From: Methylobacterium brachiatum
Lineage (GTDB): Bacteria; Pseudomonadota; Alphaproteobacteria; Rhizobiales; Beijerinckiaceae
Length of the DNA: 64,000 nt
Direction of reading: 5' to 3'
Assembly: GCF_020523825.1 (NCBI RefSeq)
Contig: NZ_JAJALK010000004.1
Location: forward strand, 434,001 to 498,000
Position 1 is the stretch's first letter. The number at the start of each line of letters is the position of its first letter. This document shows positions 9,068 to 18,081 of the stretch, piece by piece. The notes under the pieces are model-generated. The model was not told the DNA's origin and searched no databases. It saw only the letters and a list, made by a program, of their open reading frames with translations. The translations under genes and the position numbers were made by a program.

Positions 9068-10634
9068 GAAACTCCTGGAGCTCCTGGTGCAGGTCGAGAG
9101 CGTACTGGTCGGTCATGCCGGCCACCATGTCGGCCATCAATTGTAGCTCGCGGTAGCGCACCGGCAAATGCGCGTTGTCACCGCCTGTGGATGACGCCCT
9201 GTCCTCGAAGACGCGCCGGTAGTTTTCCGAGATCCGGCCGTAGGCGTAGCGCGCGAACGGGGAGGTGCGCCGCGAGCCGGGATCCTCGAACGATTCGCGC
9301 TCGGTGATGCCCCGCCATAGCATGTCGAGCAGGCCCTGGATGGTGTTGAAGCCCCCGAGTTCGATCCTGAGGACGGCCTTGTGTCGGTAGGCGTGCTCGG
9401 TGTCGAATTCCTTCATCTCGGCGGCGAAAAGCTCGGCGTCGCTAAGGTCGATCAGGGGCTTCTCGATGCCCGTGGTCATGATCGCCTCGTAGTTGGCCTC
9501 GAAGGCGTTGATGACGGCCGAGACCATTGCCGTGATGGCATGCGCGCGGAAGACCTGCATCGAGACGTCGTTGAGCTCGGAAGGCGAGAGCCGGGCGGTC
9601 CGGGCCTCGGCGGCGCCGTGCTTGCCGGCCGAGAGGACCCACTGCGCCAGCGCATTGCCCTTCAGCTTCGGCCGGCTCTCCAGCCAGGCCATCAGGTCCG
9701 CGAATGAGACGAGTTCCTTCTTCACCGCATCCTCGGCGTCGACGACGAGGTACGCGATGTCGTCACACGCCTCCATGATGTGGGTCAGGGGGTGCCGGAT
9801 GACGCCGGACAGGCCCGCGGCCTCGCGGAAGCGCGCGACGAGATCGGCCTCCGAGGCGAAGTAGCCGACCTTGCGCACCGGCGCCGCGCCGCCCTTCTTC
9901 TTCGTGACGACCGCGTCGGAGGACACGGTGTACTTCATCAGCGCCGCAAGGGTGCCGAAGGTCAGGTTCAGGCCGCGGTTGTCCTTCACCACCTGGAGCC
10001 TTGTCAGGGTGCGGACCGTCTGGGCGTTGCCCTCGAACTGGCGGAAATCCTCGCGATGCTGCGTCGTCAGCCTCTCCAGGTCCCGGAGGATGCGCTTACG
10101 GCCCTCCTCGCCGACGCGGTGGGTCTCGGCATCGCCGACACCGAAGATCAGCGGGTCGTTGCGCACGATCCAGTCCCGGATCGCCTCCTCGCCCTGATGG
10201 CCGAAGGGCGGGTTGCCCATGTCATGGGCCAGCCCGATGGCGCCGAGGATCGCGGGGATCGCGCGGGCCGCCTCCGCGCGCTTACCCTCGCCCAGGCTGG
10301 TGCAGGCCTCGTCGAGGATGGTGGCCCCCAGGGGGCTGTTCACGATGTGCGTGCCGATCGAGCGCGCGAGGTTGGCGACCTCGTGGCTGTGGGTCAGGCG
10401 GTTGCGGACGCTCTCGTTGGGTTCGAGCGGGAACACCTGGGTCTTGTCGCCGAGGCGCCGCGTCGGCGTGGCAAACAGGATGCGATCGAAATCGCGCTCG
10501 GTCTCGGTGCGGCTGTCGACGAGCCAGGGCTGCGCCTCGGGCTTGGGGACGTCGACCTTTTCCTCGGCTTCCGGCTTCGGCAAACGGGTGACGCTCAGGA
10601 GCTTGCCCCAATCCAGTCTTTGCGCCTGTGCCAT
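9042..10634 (-). CDS. dgt: dGTPase-family HD-domain triphosphohydrolase
   Basis: 530 residues, full-length for the dGTPase class that converts dGTP to deoxyguanosine and triphosphate. HD-domain ligands are visible: H82 in RLTHSHEV, H137-D138 in GLAHDMGNPPFGHQGE, and a later EACDDIAY. FDRILFATPTRRLGDKTQVFPL near residues 49-70 is a family block. The ATG is preceded by GGAGAC. Bacterial dGTPases of this class can stop phage growth by draining dGTP; here the gene sits on an island and is coupled to a nucleotidyltransferase, which fits that role better than housekeeping. Symbol dgt is by family, not proven orthology. Confidence 0.88.
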   Translation of the reverse strand: MAQAQRLDWGKLLSVTRLPKPEAEEKVDVPKPEAQPWLVDSRTETERDFDRILFATPTRRLGDKTQVFPLEPNESVRNRLTHSHEVANLARSIGTHIVNSPLGATILDEACTSLGEGKRAEAARAIPAILGAIGLAHDMGNPPFGHQGEEAIRDWIVRNDPLIFGVGDAETHRVGEEGRKRILRDLERLTTQHREDFRQFEGNAQTVRTLTRLQVVKDNRGLNLTFGTLAALMKYTVSSDAVVTKKKGGAAPVRKVGYFASEADLVARFREAAGLSGVIRHPLTHIMEACDDIAYLVVDAEDAVKKELVSFADLMAWLESRPKLKGNALAQWVLSAGKHGAAEARTARLSPSELNDVSMQVFRAHAITAMVSAVINAFEANYEAIMTTGIEKPLIDLSDAELFAAEMKEFDTEHAYRHKAVLRIELGGFNTIQGLLDMLWRGITERESFEDPGSRRTSPFARYAYGRISENYRRVFEDRASSTGGDNAHLPVRYRELQLMADMVAGMTDQYALDLHQELQEFHVGASAPR

Positions 10635-12010
10635 TCCGTCTCCATTGACGATGCGCGGGTGTCGGGATCACCGGCCGGATGGTCCCGCGTCGAAGGCGTT
10701 TCCGGGGATCACGGGCGATGCGGGCGCCCCAATCGTCCGGCGAGGTGATCGACGCCTGAGCTTAAACGTCGGAGGCGGGTCCGGGGTCCCCGCCGTTCGA
10801 CTGTCCGACCGACCGCTCACGCGACCCGCGCCGCGTCGTCATACGCTCACGGCGGGCGACGTCGTGAATCTCGGTAAAGCCGGCGCGCTCATGGCGGCCC
10901 TGCGATCGCCGGACCCGACCGCCCCGACCAAGGGGCGACGGCCCAGGGCCGCGAAGCGGATCACGTTCCCCGTCGGTCGGTCCTTGACCGGCGAGGCCGT
11001 CGCGGGCCCGGACCCGCGTCCGGCGGTGGCATGAGGGCGTGCTCATCGGGCCCGAAGGCATGACGTCCCCGGCCCGCGGTGCATTCCGGGTTCGGCTAGG
11101 TTTGGGCATGCAATCCCCACAATCCACCGAAACCCTATGAAGGTTTGCACAAGTCTTCGTTTGGCATTGACGCCGATTCCCGTCGTTCGGTATGTGATCG
11201 ACGTGCCTGACGGCATGACCTGCGCCGCGGCGATCGCCCGCGGCCCGCCACCGCCCTCGTAGCTGACGCTCGGGCGGGCCTTGATCCGAGGCGATGCCAT
11301 GTCACCCGACCGCTCCACGCGAAAACGCGCGTCCGGGCCTGTCCTTCGGACAGCGCCATGGGCGTGCATGGCTTCAGGCCCACTCGCGCCTCGCCCGAAC
11401 CGCAAACCCACCGAGGTCTAGCAGCCGCGATCGCGGCCGCCTGCCTCGCGCGTGGAGGCCGCCGCCATGACCATCTTCCCCCACATCGGTCGCATCGTCG
11501 ATACGGCTAGGCGACCCTTCGACTTCCTCGACGGGATCGGCCGTCCCGGGTGCCCCGGATCCGTCGACTTCCTTGCTTCCCTGCTTGCCCGGCTGCCGCC
11601 GGGCATTCCGCCCGTTCCCGCAGTCGGCCAAGCGGCCGCGCCGTCGGGCGCCCGCCGCCGGCAGGCCCACCCCGGCATCGGCCCGGTCCGGATCCCGATG
11701 CGCGGCGGCCATGCCGCTGCCGGGGTGTCGACGCGCATCGGAAACCCCGAGCGGCATCATCGGGCGGTCGCTCCCTCATCTCATGACGCAGCCGAGGCAT
11801 CCGCCGCGGGAGCGGATCCCGATGTGCGGCTTCGTCCCGTCACAGTGGGTTCGGCCAAGCACCCCGCCCGGCCATCGCGGACTGGGCGCCCATCCCTGCG
11901 GCCCGGGCCGCGGCCAAGGACGGACCGGACCGGCTCGTCAGCCAAACCCATCGCTTCGCCGACGACGACGGACGCGATGAGACCAGCGGTTGAAGCGGAG
12001 GGTTGCGACC
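10635..12010. other. About 1.4 kb without a convincing gene
   Basis: Reading frames here are high-GC artefacts open on both strands with no recognisable domains. The stretch holds one copy of a 31-base repeat (11250-11280) and several GC-rich dyads. It separates the leftward dGTPase operon from the rightward recombinase cluster, so promoters for dGTPase should lie near its left end. Confidence 0.5.
11250..11280 (-). repeat. 31-base repeat, copy A
   Basis: On the minus strand this reads GGCCCGCCCGAGCGTCAGCT and continues ACGAGGGCGGT. It matches 20289-20319 (plus) at 29 of 31 positions. Both copies have an open frame reading RP(S/N)VSYEGG. Copy A is not next to a recognised gene. It may be the conserved core of two small related peptides or a protein-binding site. 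Confidence 0.5.
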
Positions 12011-12211
12011 ATGGATGACGACCACGAACGCGGCGTTCCCGATCCGGGCCTCCTGAGGCTCGCCAGGGCGCTCGGACGCTACCAGGCGATCCGGGATCGC
12101 CAGCCCGGCGGCGACGATCGGGAGCGTCGGGGCGGGCCTGGACGGGATGCTCGAAGCAGCGACGGCAGGAATGGAAAACTTGCGGCGCGCCGGGCGATCG
12201 ATGATGCCTGA
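12011..12211 (+). CDS. Small hypothetical protein upstream of recombinases
   Basis: 66 residues beginning MDDDHERGVPDPGLLRLARA, with a short amphipathic helix (LLRLARALGRYQAIRD) and then a polar, probably disordered tail rich in Gly, Arg and Asp. No known domain was recognised. It lies on the same strand as, and shortly before, the duplicated recombinase leader. The helix looks like a real peptide, not a GC-rich artefact, but base composition alone could produce it. Confidence 0.35.
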   Translation: MDDDHERGVPDPGLLRLARALGRYQAIRDRQPGGDDRERRGGPGRDARSSDGRNGKLAARRAIDDA

Positions 12212-12292
12212 GTGGTCTCAACGACGGGAACGTTCCTCGTGACGCCATTCCGGCCAATCGCCACCATCGCGAACGACCGGCGAAACGCCCTC

Positions 12293-12339
12293 ATAGGCTA
12301 GGGCGACGCCTTTCGGCCCGACCCCTTGCGCGGGGTCGG
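12293..12339 (+). promoter_or_regulatory. Recombinase leader, copy 1 (repeat plus hairpin)
   Basis: ATAGGCTAGGGCGACGC (12293-12309), followed by a perfect 8-bp stem CCGACCCC/GGGGTCGG (12318-12325 and 12332-12339) with a TTGCGC loop. The same 17-mer with one change recurs at 12987, at nearly the same distance from the next recombinase start (173 versus 168 bases). This suggests a shared promoter or leader duplicated with the gene. Confidence 0.55.
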
Positions 12340-12465
12340 CGCGGCGTACGGCCCATGCGAGCCCAGGGCCTCCCCGACGATCCCGTCACAGCGCCGCCTC
12401 CGCCCGGATGCGGTCGACCGAGCATGCGCCAGGCGCTGCCGCCCATGCCAATCAGCGAGACAGCC

Positions 12466-12927
12466 ATGTCCAGGAAGAACAAGACGCGAGACCTCGCGGA
12501 ACAAGCGTCCCCGGCGCGGCCCAGGGTCGCCGTCTACGCCCGCTACGCGAGCGTGGGGCTATCAACCGATGGCATCGACCGTCAGGTCGCCGCGGCGGTG
12601 GACCACGTCGAGGAGGTGGGCGGCGACCATGTCGCGACCTTCGCCGACCATTCGCACGGAGGTGCGTCCACGGATCATCGCCACGAGCTGCGACGCATGC
12701 TCGAAGCCGCCGAGGCCCGGTCCTTCGGGATCGTGGTCGTCGAAGATCTCGACCGGGTGTCGCGCGATCACGACACCCTCCTCACGGTGTTCGACCGGCT
12801 GCATTCGCTCGGGATCGAGGTCCATCTCCCGGGGCGGGGAAAGCTGTGCCGCACGGACGTCTCGCTCAAGGGCATGATGGAGCCCGGGGCCGGCACGACC
12901 GCGCCGGGCCGGAGGTCCCGCCGGTGA
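12466..12927 (+). CDS. Truncated serine-recombinase N-domain, catalytic Ser lost
   Basis: 153 residues covering only the resolvase catalytic fold: VAVYARYASVG (residues 21-31), IDRQ, FGIVVVEDLDRVSRD and the GIEVHLPGRGKLCRTDVSLKG block. The downstream recombinase at 13155 has the same blocks, so this is a tandem paralogue. At the position of the nucleophilic Ser (RFST in the neighbour) it has Ala28 (RYAS). It lacks the recombinase and zinc-ribbon domains, and it should therefore be inactive for strand exchange. It could be decaying, or a regulator that pairs with the active enzyme. The start ATG follows CAGCGAGACAGCC, similar to the neighbour's start region. Confidence 0.65.
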   Translation: MSRKNKTRDLAEQASPARPRVAVYARYASVGLSTDGIDRQVAAAVDHVEEVGGDHVATFADHSHGGASTDHRHELRRMLEAAEARSFGIVVVEDLDRVSRDHDTLLTVFDRLHSLGIEVHLPGRGKLCRTDVSLKGMMEPGAGTTAPGRRSRR

Positions 12928-12986
12928 GCCCCGCGTTGACGGAACGGCGCCCAAAAGGACTTGAGCAGGTCATGCGCCGGGCTTCG

Positions 12987-13033
12987 ATAGCCTAGGGCGA
13001 CGCGCTGCCGCGACCCGTTCCGGCGGGACCGGC
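12987..13033 (+). promoter_or_regulatory. Recombinase leader, copy 2 (repeat plus hairpin)
   Basis: ATAGCCTAGGGCGACGC (12987-13003) followed by a weaker GC-rich hairpin built from GACCCG and CGGGAC, then a shared GGCGCGGCG block. It parallels copy 1 at 12293 and precedes the full-length recombinase at 13155. Confidence 0.55.
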
Positions 13034-13154
13034 GCGGCGCATGACCCGATGAGGCCCCGGGTCGGCTCTCCCCCCTTCAAGCCGCTTCCCACGGGGAAGC
13101 GGGCGGTCCCGCACGCGCATGGCGCTGCCGGCCCAAGCTTCGCGAGACATTACC

Positions 13155-15245
13155 ATGACCACGCCCGACAACACCCCGGCGCAAGGCGCCGCCCCCGCCA
13201 CCCATTCCGAGCCGACCTACTTCGCACTGCGCCGGAACGACCGGCCGGAATTCGTTGCCCCGGACCTTCGAAAGGCGGTGGTCTACGCTCGCTTCTCCAC
13301 GACAGGCCAGAAGGAGGTCAGCATCGATCGCCAATGCGAGTTGGCCGGCGAATACATCGAGGCGACCGGCCGTGTCCTCGCCGACACCTACGTGGACCGC
13401 GCCCGCAGCGGCGCCTCCATGGCCGGCCGCGACGAGCTCGAACGCCTGCTGGTCGATGCCACGACCGGGGCGTTCGGCATCGTGGTCGTCGAGAACGTGG
13501 ACCGACTGGCGCGCGACCTCGGCATCCTCAGCACCGTCTACAAGCGGCTGCTCGGCCTCGGTATCGAGATGCACCAGCCGGGACGCGGCCGGCTTTCCCT
13601 CACCGACATCGCGGTGCAGGGATTGATGGGCGACGAGAACCGTCGCATCCTCAGCGAGCGGACGCAGTTCTCGCGGGACGTCATGGCCCGCGAGGGTCGG
13701 TTCCCGACGGGTCCCTGCTACGGCTACGCCAAGGTCCCCGGCCGCCCGGGCGAACCGGTCGTCGACGAGGCACAGGCCGAGGTCGTCCGGCGCATTTTCG
13801 GAATGCGCGCGGCCGGTCTCAGCCCCAAGATGATCACCATCGCCCTCAACCGGGCCGGGACCCTGACGGGTAAGCTCTGCCATTGGTCCGAGCGACACGT
13901 CCGGGATATCATGACGAACCCCCGATATATGGGGGTCCTCGTCTACAACCGGTATCGTTCCGGCAAGCACCCCAAGACGGGGAAGCGCCAGTACCTGCTC
14001 CGTCCACGGAAGGACTGGATCGTCACGGAGGTCCCGGACGCGAGGATCGTGGACCAGAAGCTCTGGGAGCAGGTCCAGCAGATCACCGAGGGGCGACGGG
14101 CGGATCCCGGCAGGCGGCCGAAGACGCATGCAAGGGATTACCTACTCTCCGGCCTCGCCTCGTGTCCTTCCTGCGGGGGAAGGATGCGCATCCAGCGGTT
14201 CATGCACCGCCCCCCCAAGTTCCAGTGCGCCTCGTATGCGCTGAGGAGGACCTGCGACGACAAGACGATGTCGAGCGTGATCGACGTCGAGCGCCTCGTG
14301 GTGGGCCTCGTGTCGGACGAGCTTGCGGATCCGGCCTTCACGCAGGCTTATATCGACGGGTACAATGAGGAAAGCGCGCGGAAGGATATCGAGCATGTCG
14401 GGGTGCGTGCCGAACTGGAGCGCCGCGTCGCTACGCTGGACCGCAAGCTCACGGCGTCCTTCGAAGAGGCGCTGACCAGAGGCTTCACCAACGCGCGGCT
14501 TGCCGAATGGCGCACCCGCATCGAGCGTGACCTTTCCGACGCAGAACGGGACCTCCACCGCACGCCCCGTCATCCCAAGCCTATCGGCATCGATCGCGAA
14601 CGGCTGGGATCCCTCAGGCAGAGCATGGCGTCGCTCTCGGCGTCCGCTCCGTTCGAGGCATCGGACGAGGCCGGAATGATGCTGATGGCGGACTTCCGCA
14701 ACCTGGTCGAGAAGGTCGTGGTCACCCGGGTCGGCATGGAGGTAAGCGTGGCCGTCATGCTGAGGGTGGGTATCCTCGTCGAGGCGTCAGGAGGACGCGA
14801 CGCGACCGCCGGCATCGGTACGCGCGTCGTGAACGGCATGTACCGCATGCACCTCACGGAACGCGACGCATACAAGTTCAGCGAGGCGCGACGGATCGCC
14901 GATAGGCGCGCCGCCGACGGTGTCTACGCTCTCGACGATCGGGAATGGTCCATGATCCTGAAGGTTTTCCCACGCAACGCGGTCGATCCGGTCAAGCGTC
15001 GCATGGCCGTGGATGCGATGGTGTTCCGTCAGATGACGGGCGCTTCCTGGAACTGCCTGCCCGCTTCGTTCGGCAACATCATCAACATCCGGATCCTGTT
15101 CTACGTGTGGAAGGGACGTGGCCTATGGGACCGCATCGTCGCCGCGCTCGTCGAACACGATCCGCGGCGGTGGCAAGGCCTCGCCACGCCGCTGACCCCG
15201 ACGTCCTATAAGGACCTTTGCGCCAGGGAACCGACGAATCCATAA
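13155..15245 (+). CDS. Large serine recombinase with IS5-type (DUF4096-like) C-terminal tail
   Basis: 696 residues. The resolvase catalytic domain has nucleophile S48 in VVYARFSTTGQ, then SIDRQ and VVENVDRLARD. A recombinase domain follows (residues about 190-320), with a zinc ribbon (CPSCGGRM and a later FQCASYALRRTC pair) and a coiled-coil region (about residues 400-480). The last 100 residues are unusual: DREWSMILKVFP, RRMAVDAMVFRQMTGASWNC, LPASFGNI and GLWDRIVAAL match the N-terminal DUF4096 domain of IS5-family transposases, minus the DDE catalytic part. The frame is continuous, so this is a genuine fusion, not a neighbouring gene. It may serve in DNA binding or target choice. ATG 13155 follows GAGACATTACC. 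Confidence 0.82.
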   Translation: MTTPDNTPAQGAAPATHSEPTYFALRRNDRPEFVAPDLRKAVVYARFSTTGQKEVSIDRQCELAGEYIEATGRVLADTYVDRARSGASMAGRDELERLLVDATTGAFGIVVVENVDRLARDLGILSTVYKRLLGLGIEMHQPGRGRLSLTDIAVQGLMGDENRRILSERTQFSRDVMAREGRFPTGPCYGYAKVPGRPGEPVVDEAQAEVVRRIFGMRAAGLSPKMITIALNRAGTLTGKLCHWSERHVRDIMTNPRYMGVLVYNRYRSGKHPKTGKRQYLLRPRKDWIVTEVPDARIVDQKLWEQVQQITEGRRADPGRRPKTHARDYLLSGLASCPSCGGRMRIQRFMHRPPKFQCASYALRRTCDDKTMSSVIDVERLVVGLVSDELADPAFTQAYIDGYNEESARKDIEHVGVRAELERRVATLDRKLTASFEEALTRGFTNARLAEWRTRIERDLSDAERDLHRTPRHPKPIGIDRERLGSLRQSMASLSASAPFEASDEAGMMLMADFRNLVEKVVVTRVGMEVSVAVMLRVGILVEASGGRDATAGIGTRVVNGMYRMHLTERDAYKFSEARRIADRRAADGVYALDDREWSMILKVFPRNAVDPVKRRMAVDAMVFRQMTGASWNCLPASFGNIINIRILFYVWKGRGLWDRIVAALVEHDPRRWQGLATPLTPTSYKDLCAREPTNP

Positions 15246-15269
15246 TCGGCCTCGTCTCCAGGCGGTGGG

Positions 15270-15791
15270 TCAGTCGGAGCCCGCCTCTGCCGGCAAGGGC
15301 TGGTCGATGGGCCAGAACTTGCCGGCCACGTTGCGGAAGTGGCTTTGGTGGTAGGCCCGCTTGTAGAGCAGCGTGTAGAGGGCGTCCGGGCCCATCCTGT
15401 CGTTATAGTGGAGATGCGAGAAGATCTCCCTTGCCGAGAGCGGCTTCCCGCTCTGCTTGATGATGTTCAGTGCATCCATCGCGACCTCGTTGTTGAACCG
15501 ACGGCTCTCCGACAGCACCTCGTTCGGTCCCCGGGATGCCTTCCTGCGAGCCTTCCGAGGCGCCGGCTCGAACCCTTCGACGACTGCGTTCGAAGGTTCG
15601 ACGCCACTCGACGACAGGTCGTTCAGCAGTGTCTTGCCGCTCGCGATGAACGCTTCGACGAGCTTCCGTCGCCGCGCCAGGTCGGCGATGCGTCGATCGA
15701 TGGTTTCGAGCTCGGCCGCCGCACGGTCGAGGTCCCGACGAAGGCGTACGGCGTCCACTCTGCAACCTTCCGAAAGCCGCCCCGGGGCCAT
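15270..15791 (-). CDS. Coiled-coil winged-helix (HARE-like) protein
   Basis: 173 residues. The N-terminal half (about 15-60: VRLRRDLDRAAAELETIDRR and onward) is a coiled coil; a basic linker (PAPRKARRKASRG) follows. The C-terminal part, VAMDALNIIKQSGKPLSARE and then IFSHLHYNDRMGPDALYTLLYK, resembles a HARE-type or related winged helix that binds DNA. It is divergent from the PIN-domain gene, with a 10-bp palindrome in the shared 117-base intergenic region. The arrangement suggests a regulator, possibly antitoxin-like. ATG 15791 is the first Met of the conserved part; a further start upstream cannot be excluded. Confidence 0.55.
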   Translation of the reverse strand: MAPGRLSEGCRVDAVRLRRDLDRAAAELETIDRRIADLARRRKLVEAFIASGKTLLNDLSSSGVEPSNAVVEGFEPAPRKARRKASRGPNEVLSESRRFNNEVAMDALNIIKQSGKPLSAREIFSHLHYNDRMGPDALYTLLYKRAYHQSHFRNVAGKFWPIDQPLPAEAGSD

Positions 15792-15864
15792 CCGGTCCGG
15801 GCATAAGGATTCAGGTCCAGGGAGACTCGACTTTGTCAACCATTCGAGGCATGGCGTGTCGTCA

Positions 15865-15893
15865 CTCGAAGGGTTCGAAGTATACCCTTCGAG
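15865..15893. promoter_or_regulatory. Palindromic operator between wHTH and PIN genes
   Basis: Perfect 10-bp arms CTCGAAGGGT (15865-15874) and ACCCTTCGAG (15884-15893) with a 9-base spacer containing TCGAAGTAT. It lies just upstream of the PIN start and its RBS (GGGAGGG), and in the promoter region of both divergent genes. A dimeric repressor, probably the winged-helix protein, is the natural candidate binder. Confidence 0.6.
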
Positions 15894-15908
15894 GTAGGGA
15901 GGGCCGAC

Positions 15909-16532
15909 ATGGACGAAACGAATGGCGAGGTGGGATTCCTGCTGGACACCAACGTCTACAGCGACGTCCGCAAGGGGCTCAGCGTCAAAGCCTGCGAATG
16001 GTATGCTGCACTCGGCTCCGAGCGACGGTACCTTGCGTGGTGCGTGCTCCAAGAGCTCCTGACCGGAGCCTTCGCGGCGGACGCCACAAAGAACCTCGAA
16101 TTCGCCCTTCGGCTCCAGGCCTGGACGAGATTCCTCATCGGGACGGAGGGATTGGTGTTCCCGACGGTCGAGGTCACCGTCGAATGCTCGCGGTTGCGCG
16201 CCGAGCCGAAACTAAAGAGCCTGTGGATGACGCAACCCAAACAGGCGATCCCGAACAGCGGTGCCGACGTGGATCTGGCGGCATTGTCTCGTATCACGGG
16301 CATCCCGATCGCCTCGGAGAACATCGCCCACTTCAAGATGATCCACGCGCTGTTCGAAATCCCCGGCCTCTACGTCCCTTCCACGGGTAAGTGGGCGATC
16401 GGCATGCGGGATTCATGCACGAAGGAGCCGTGCGGACCGATCTCAGGAACCGGCGTGGCGCGCCGGACCGGTATCCGCGGTGTTGTGCATCGCCTCGCGC
16501 GCATGGTGCTCCGTGGCCGATGGATTCGGTGA
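15909..16532 (+). CDS. PIN-domain (VapC-like) ribonuclease
   Basis: 207 residues. PIN active-site acids are present: D13 in FLLDTNVYSD, E49 in VLQELLTG, and D120/D122 in NSGADVDLAALSR; a closing IPIASENIAHFKMI block matches type II toxin VapC proteins. The RBS GGGAGGG precedes ATG 15909. No canonical VapB antitoxin lies upstream in the same operon; the divergent winged-helix protein may fill that role. The last about 50 residues, after YVPSTGKWAIG, are Arg-rich and lack PIN features, so the ancestral stop may have been lost. Confidence 0.72.
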   Translation: MDETNGEVGFLLDTNVYSDVRKGLSVKACEWYAALGSERRYLAWCVLQELLTGAFAADATKNLEFALRLQAWTRFLIGTEGLVFPTVEVTVECSRLRAEPKLKSLWMTQPKQAIPNSGADVDLAALSRITGIPIASENIAHFKMIHALFEIPGLYVPSTGKWAIGMRDSCTKEPCGPISGTGVARRTGIRGVVHRLARMVLRGRWIR

Positions 16533-18046
16533 CGCCGATGCATCCCCGTCCGGGCATGGACCGACGACACGGGTGACCGTGTAGACGCTTCCATCGGACA
16601 TTCTGACGGTCGTTCCGATAGGGCCGGAAGACCCCTTCAGAAACGAGGCCGCATCCATGCCGGCCAAGTCCGCTTCCTGATGCACATGCATGCGCTTATC
16701 CTCATCAACGCCGCCGACCCTGGGCCGGGTCGGACACAGGATGACCATGGCCACCCTCGCGGCAATCGCGTCGCATCACCCACATACGGTCTATTGCGGC
16801 GGGCCGCAACAGCTGCATGTCCACCTCTCGCTCCGTATACTGCTGCCCGTGCCAAACGCTCTGTTTCTTTTAAACGAAACAGAGCGTTTGGCAGCTTTCT
16901 ATATTACAGATTACTTGCAGTGCATGAAGGCATTGAGATCGAGCGCTGTGACGCCCCCCTTGACGCCACGGCGGCCATCGCGGGCGGCGGGAGCCATCAT
17001 GCCCAATTCGGTCGCAAGGGTCGAAGCAAGGTTCGGCGCGGCGTCCGGATCGCCACTCATGGATCGATCGAACGGATAGCCCGCGACGACGCTCCCTCGA
17101 TGATCCGTGAGGATTGTTCCCTAGGTGCGATGCGGCCTTCTTCTTCGTGGCGGCCCCCGGGAGGGTGGCTCTCGATGGGAGGTGCCGGGCATCACGTCGT
17201 CCGCAGGCCCTGGATCGTCGGGGCCCCGCCTCGCGGATCGCAAACCCGATGGGTGACGACCGGCGCATCATACACGGGGCGATGGCGGCCATGGACGTGA
17301 TGCACCGACCCGATGGGTGATCGCCAAGGGGCGGGACGGTGATCCCCATGCGAGCCGGCGTGTCGATGGGGGGTATGCCCGGGTCGCTTCCGAGGGATCG
17401 GGGAGTACGCCACCACGCGGGACGGGAACATCGGTGCGAAGGGGTACGCCCCGTCCCGGCTTGTCGTCTTCGAGCCCCGGCGGCGCTACGTCAAAGCGGG
17501 TTGGTCTCGATCCGGCCGCCGGTGGGGGCGGCCCCGTCGGCGGACAGCCCACCAATCCGATATGAGGTAGCGCCGCCGGCCGGCTTTGGATCGTGGTGTG
17601 GAACTGAATGGGGCAAGTCCCATCCCTCCCCAGCTGTGGCATTCGGGCGTTACGTCGTCGGCGACCCTGGATGCCGTCGGAGGGTCCCAGGTACCTACGG
17701 ATCCCGGCTGCACCAAGCCGGTTCCGGGATCGGGCAGCCTTGAAGGGTTCGCGCTTCGCCCCGCGACGTTCGGGCGGGATATTGGATGTCGCCACCCCGA
17801 CATTGTGCGGCGGACCGCATGGTCCGGCTCATTCCGGACGGCCGACCCCCACCAGGGTGGGGGCGTCGACCCGTATCGATCGTCATGGCCGTGCTTGGCC
17901 GGCCGCCTCGATGTCGGTCGGCGGGCAGGGGGGCTGTGACGGCGCGTGATGCAGCCCGGACCCGGAAGAAAGGGGCGCCGCCCTGGGAACTCCACGAGAC
18001 TGGACCGATGGGTCCTTACGGGAGATCGGACGAACCGGCACGGTGC
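16533..18046. other. About 1.5 kb without a convincing gene
   Basis: No frame shows recognisable domains. The stretch holds a strong 18-bp inverted repeat (16850-16893), a short low-GC patch just after it (16894-16925), and a 13-base direct repeat ACCCGATGGGTGA at about 17248 and 17308. It may contain decayed genes. Confidence 0.45.
16850..16893. repeat. Perfect 18-bp inverted repeat
   Basis: TGCCAAACGCTCTGTTTC (16850-16867) pairs perfectly with 16876-16893, leaving an 8-base TTTTAAAC loop. It would form a very stable RNA hairpin or DNA cruciform, but a U-tract does not follow on either strand, so it is not a clear intrinsic terminator. Alternatives are a bidirectional transcription stop, a recombination site arm or a transposon end remnant. 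Confidence 0.65.
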
Positions 18047-18074
18047 CGGGCCCTTGCATCGACGCAAGGGCCCG
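18047..18074 (-). terminator. Hairpin downstream of AAA+ protease gene
   Basis: Perfect 11-bp stem CGGGCCCTTGC / GCAAGGGCCCG with a 6-base loop, lying 8 bases past the protease stop codon on the minus strand. There is no obvious U-run, as is common for terminators in this GC range. Confidence 0.5.
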
Positions 18075-18081
18075 GATCGGA

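Noticed and set aside
11452..12018. 188-codon frame (plus) and its antisense frames
   Set aside because: Pro/Arg/Ala-rich with no motif; frames are open on both strands, as expected from composition.
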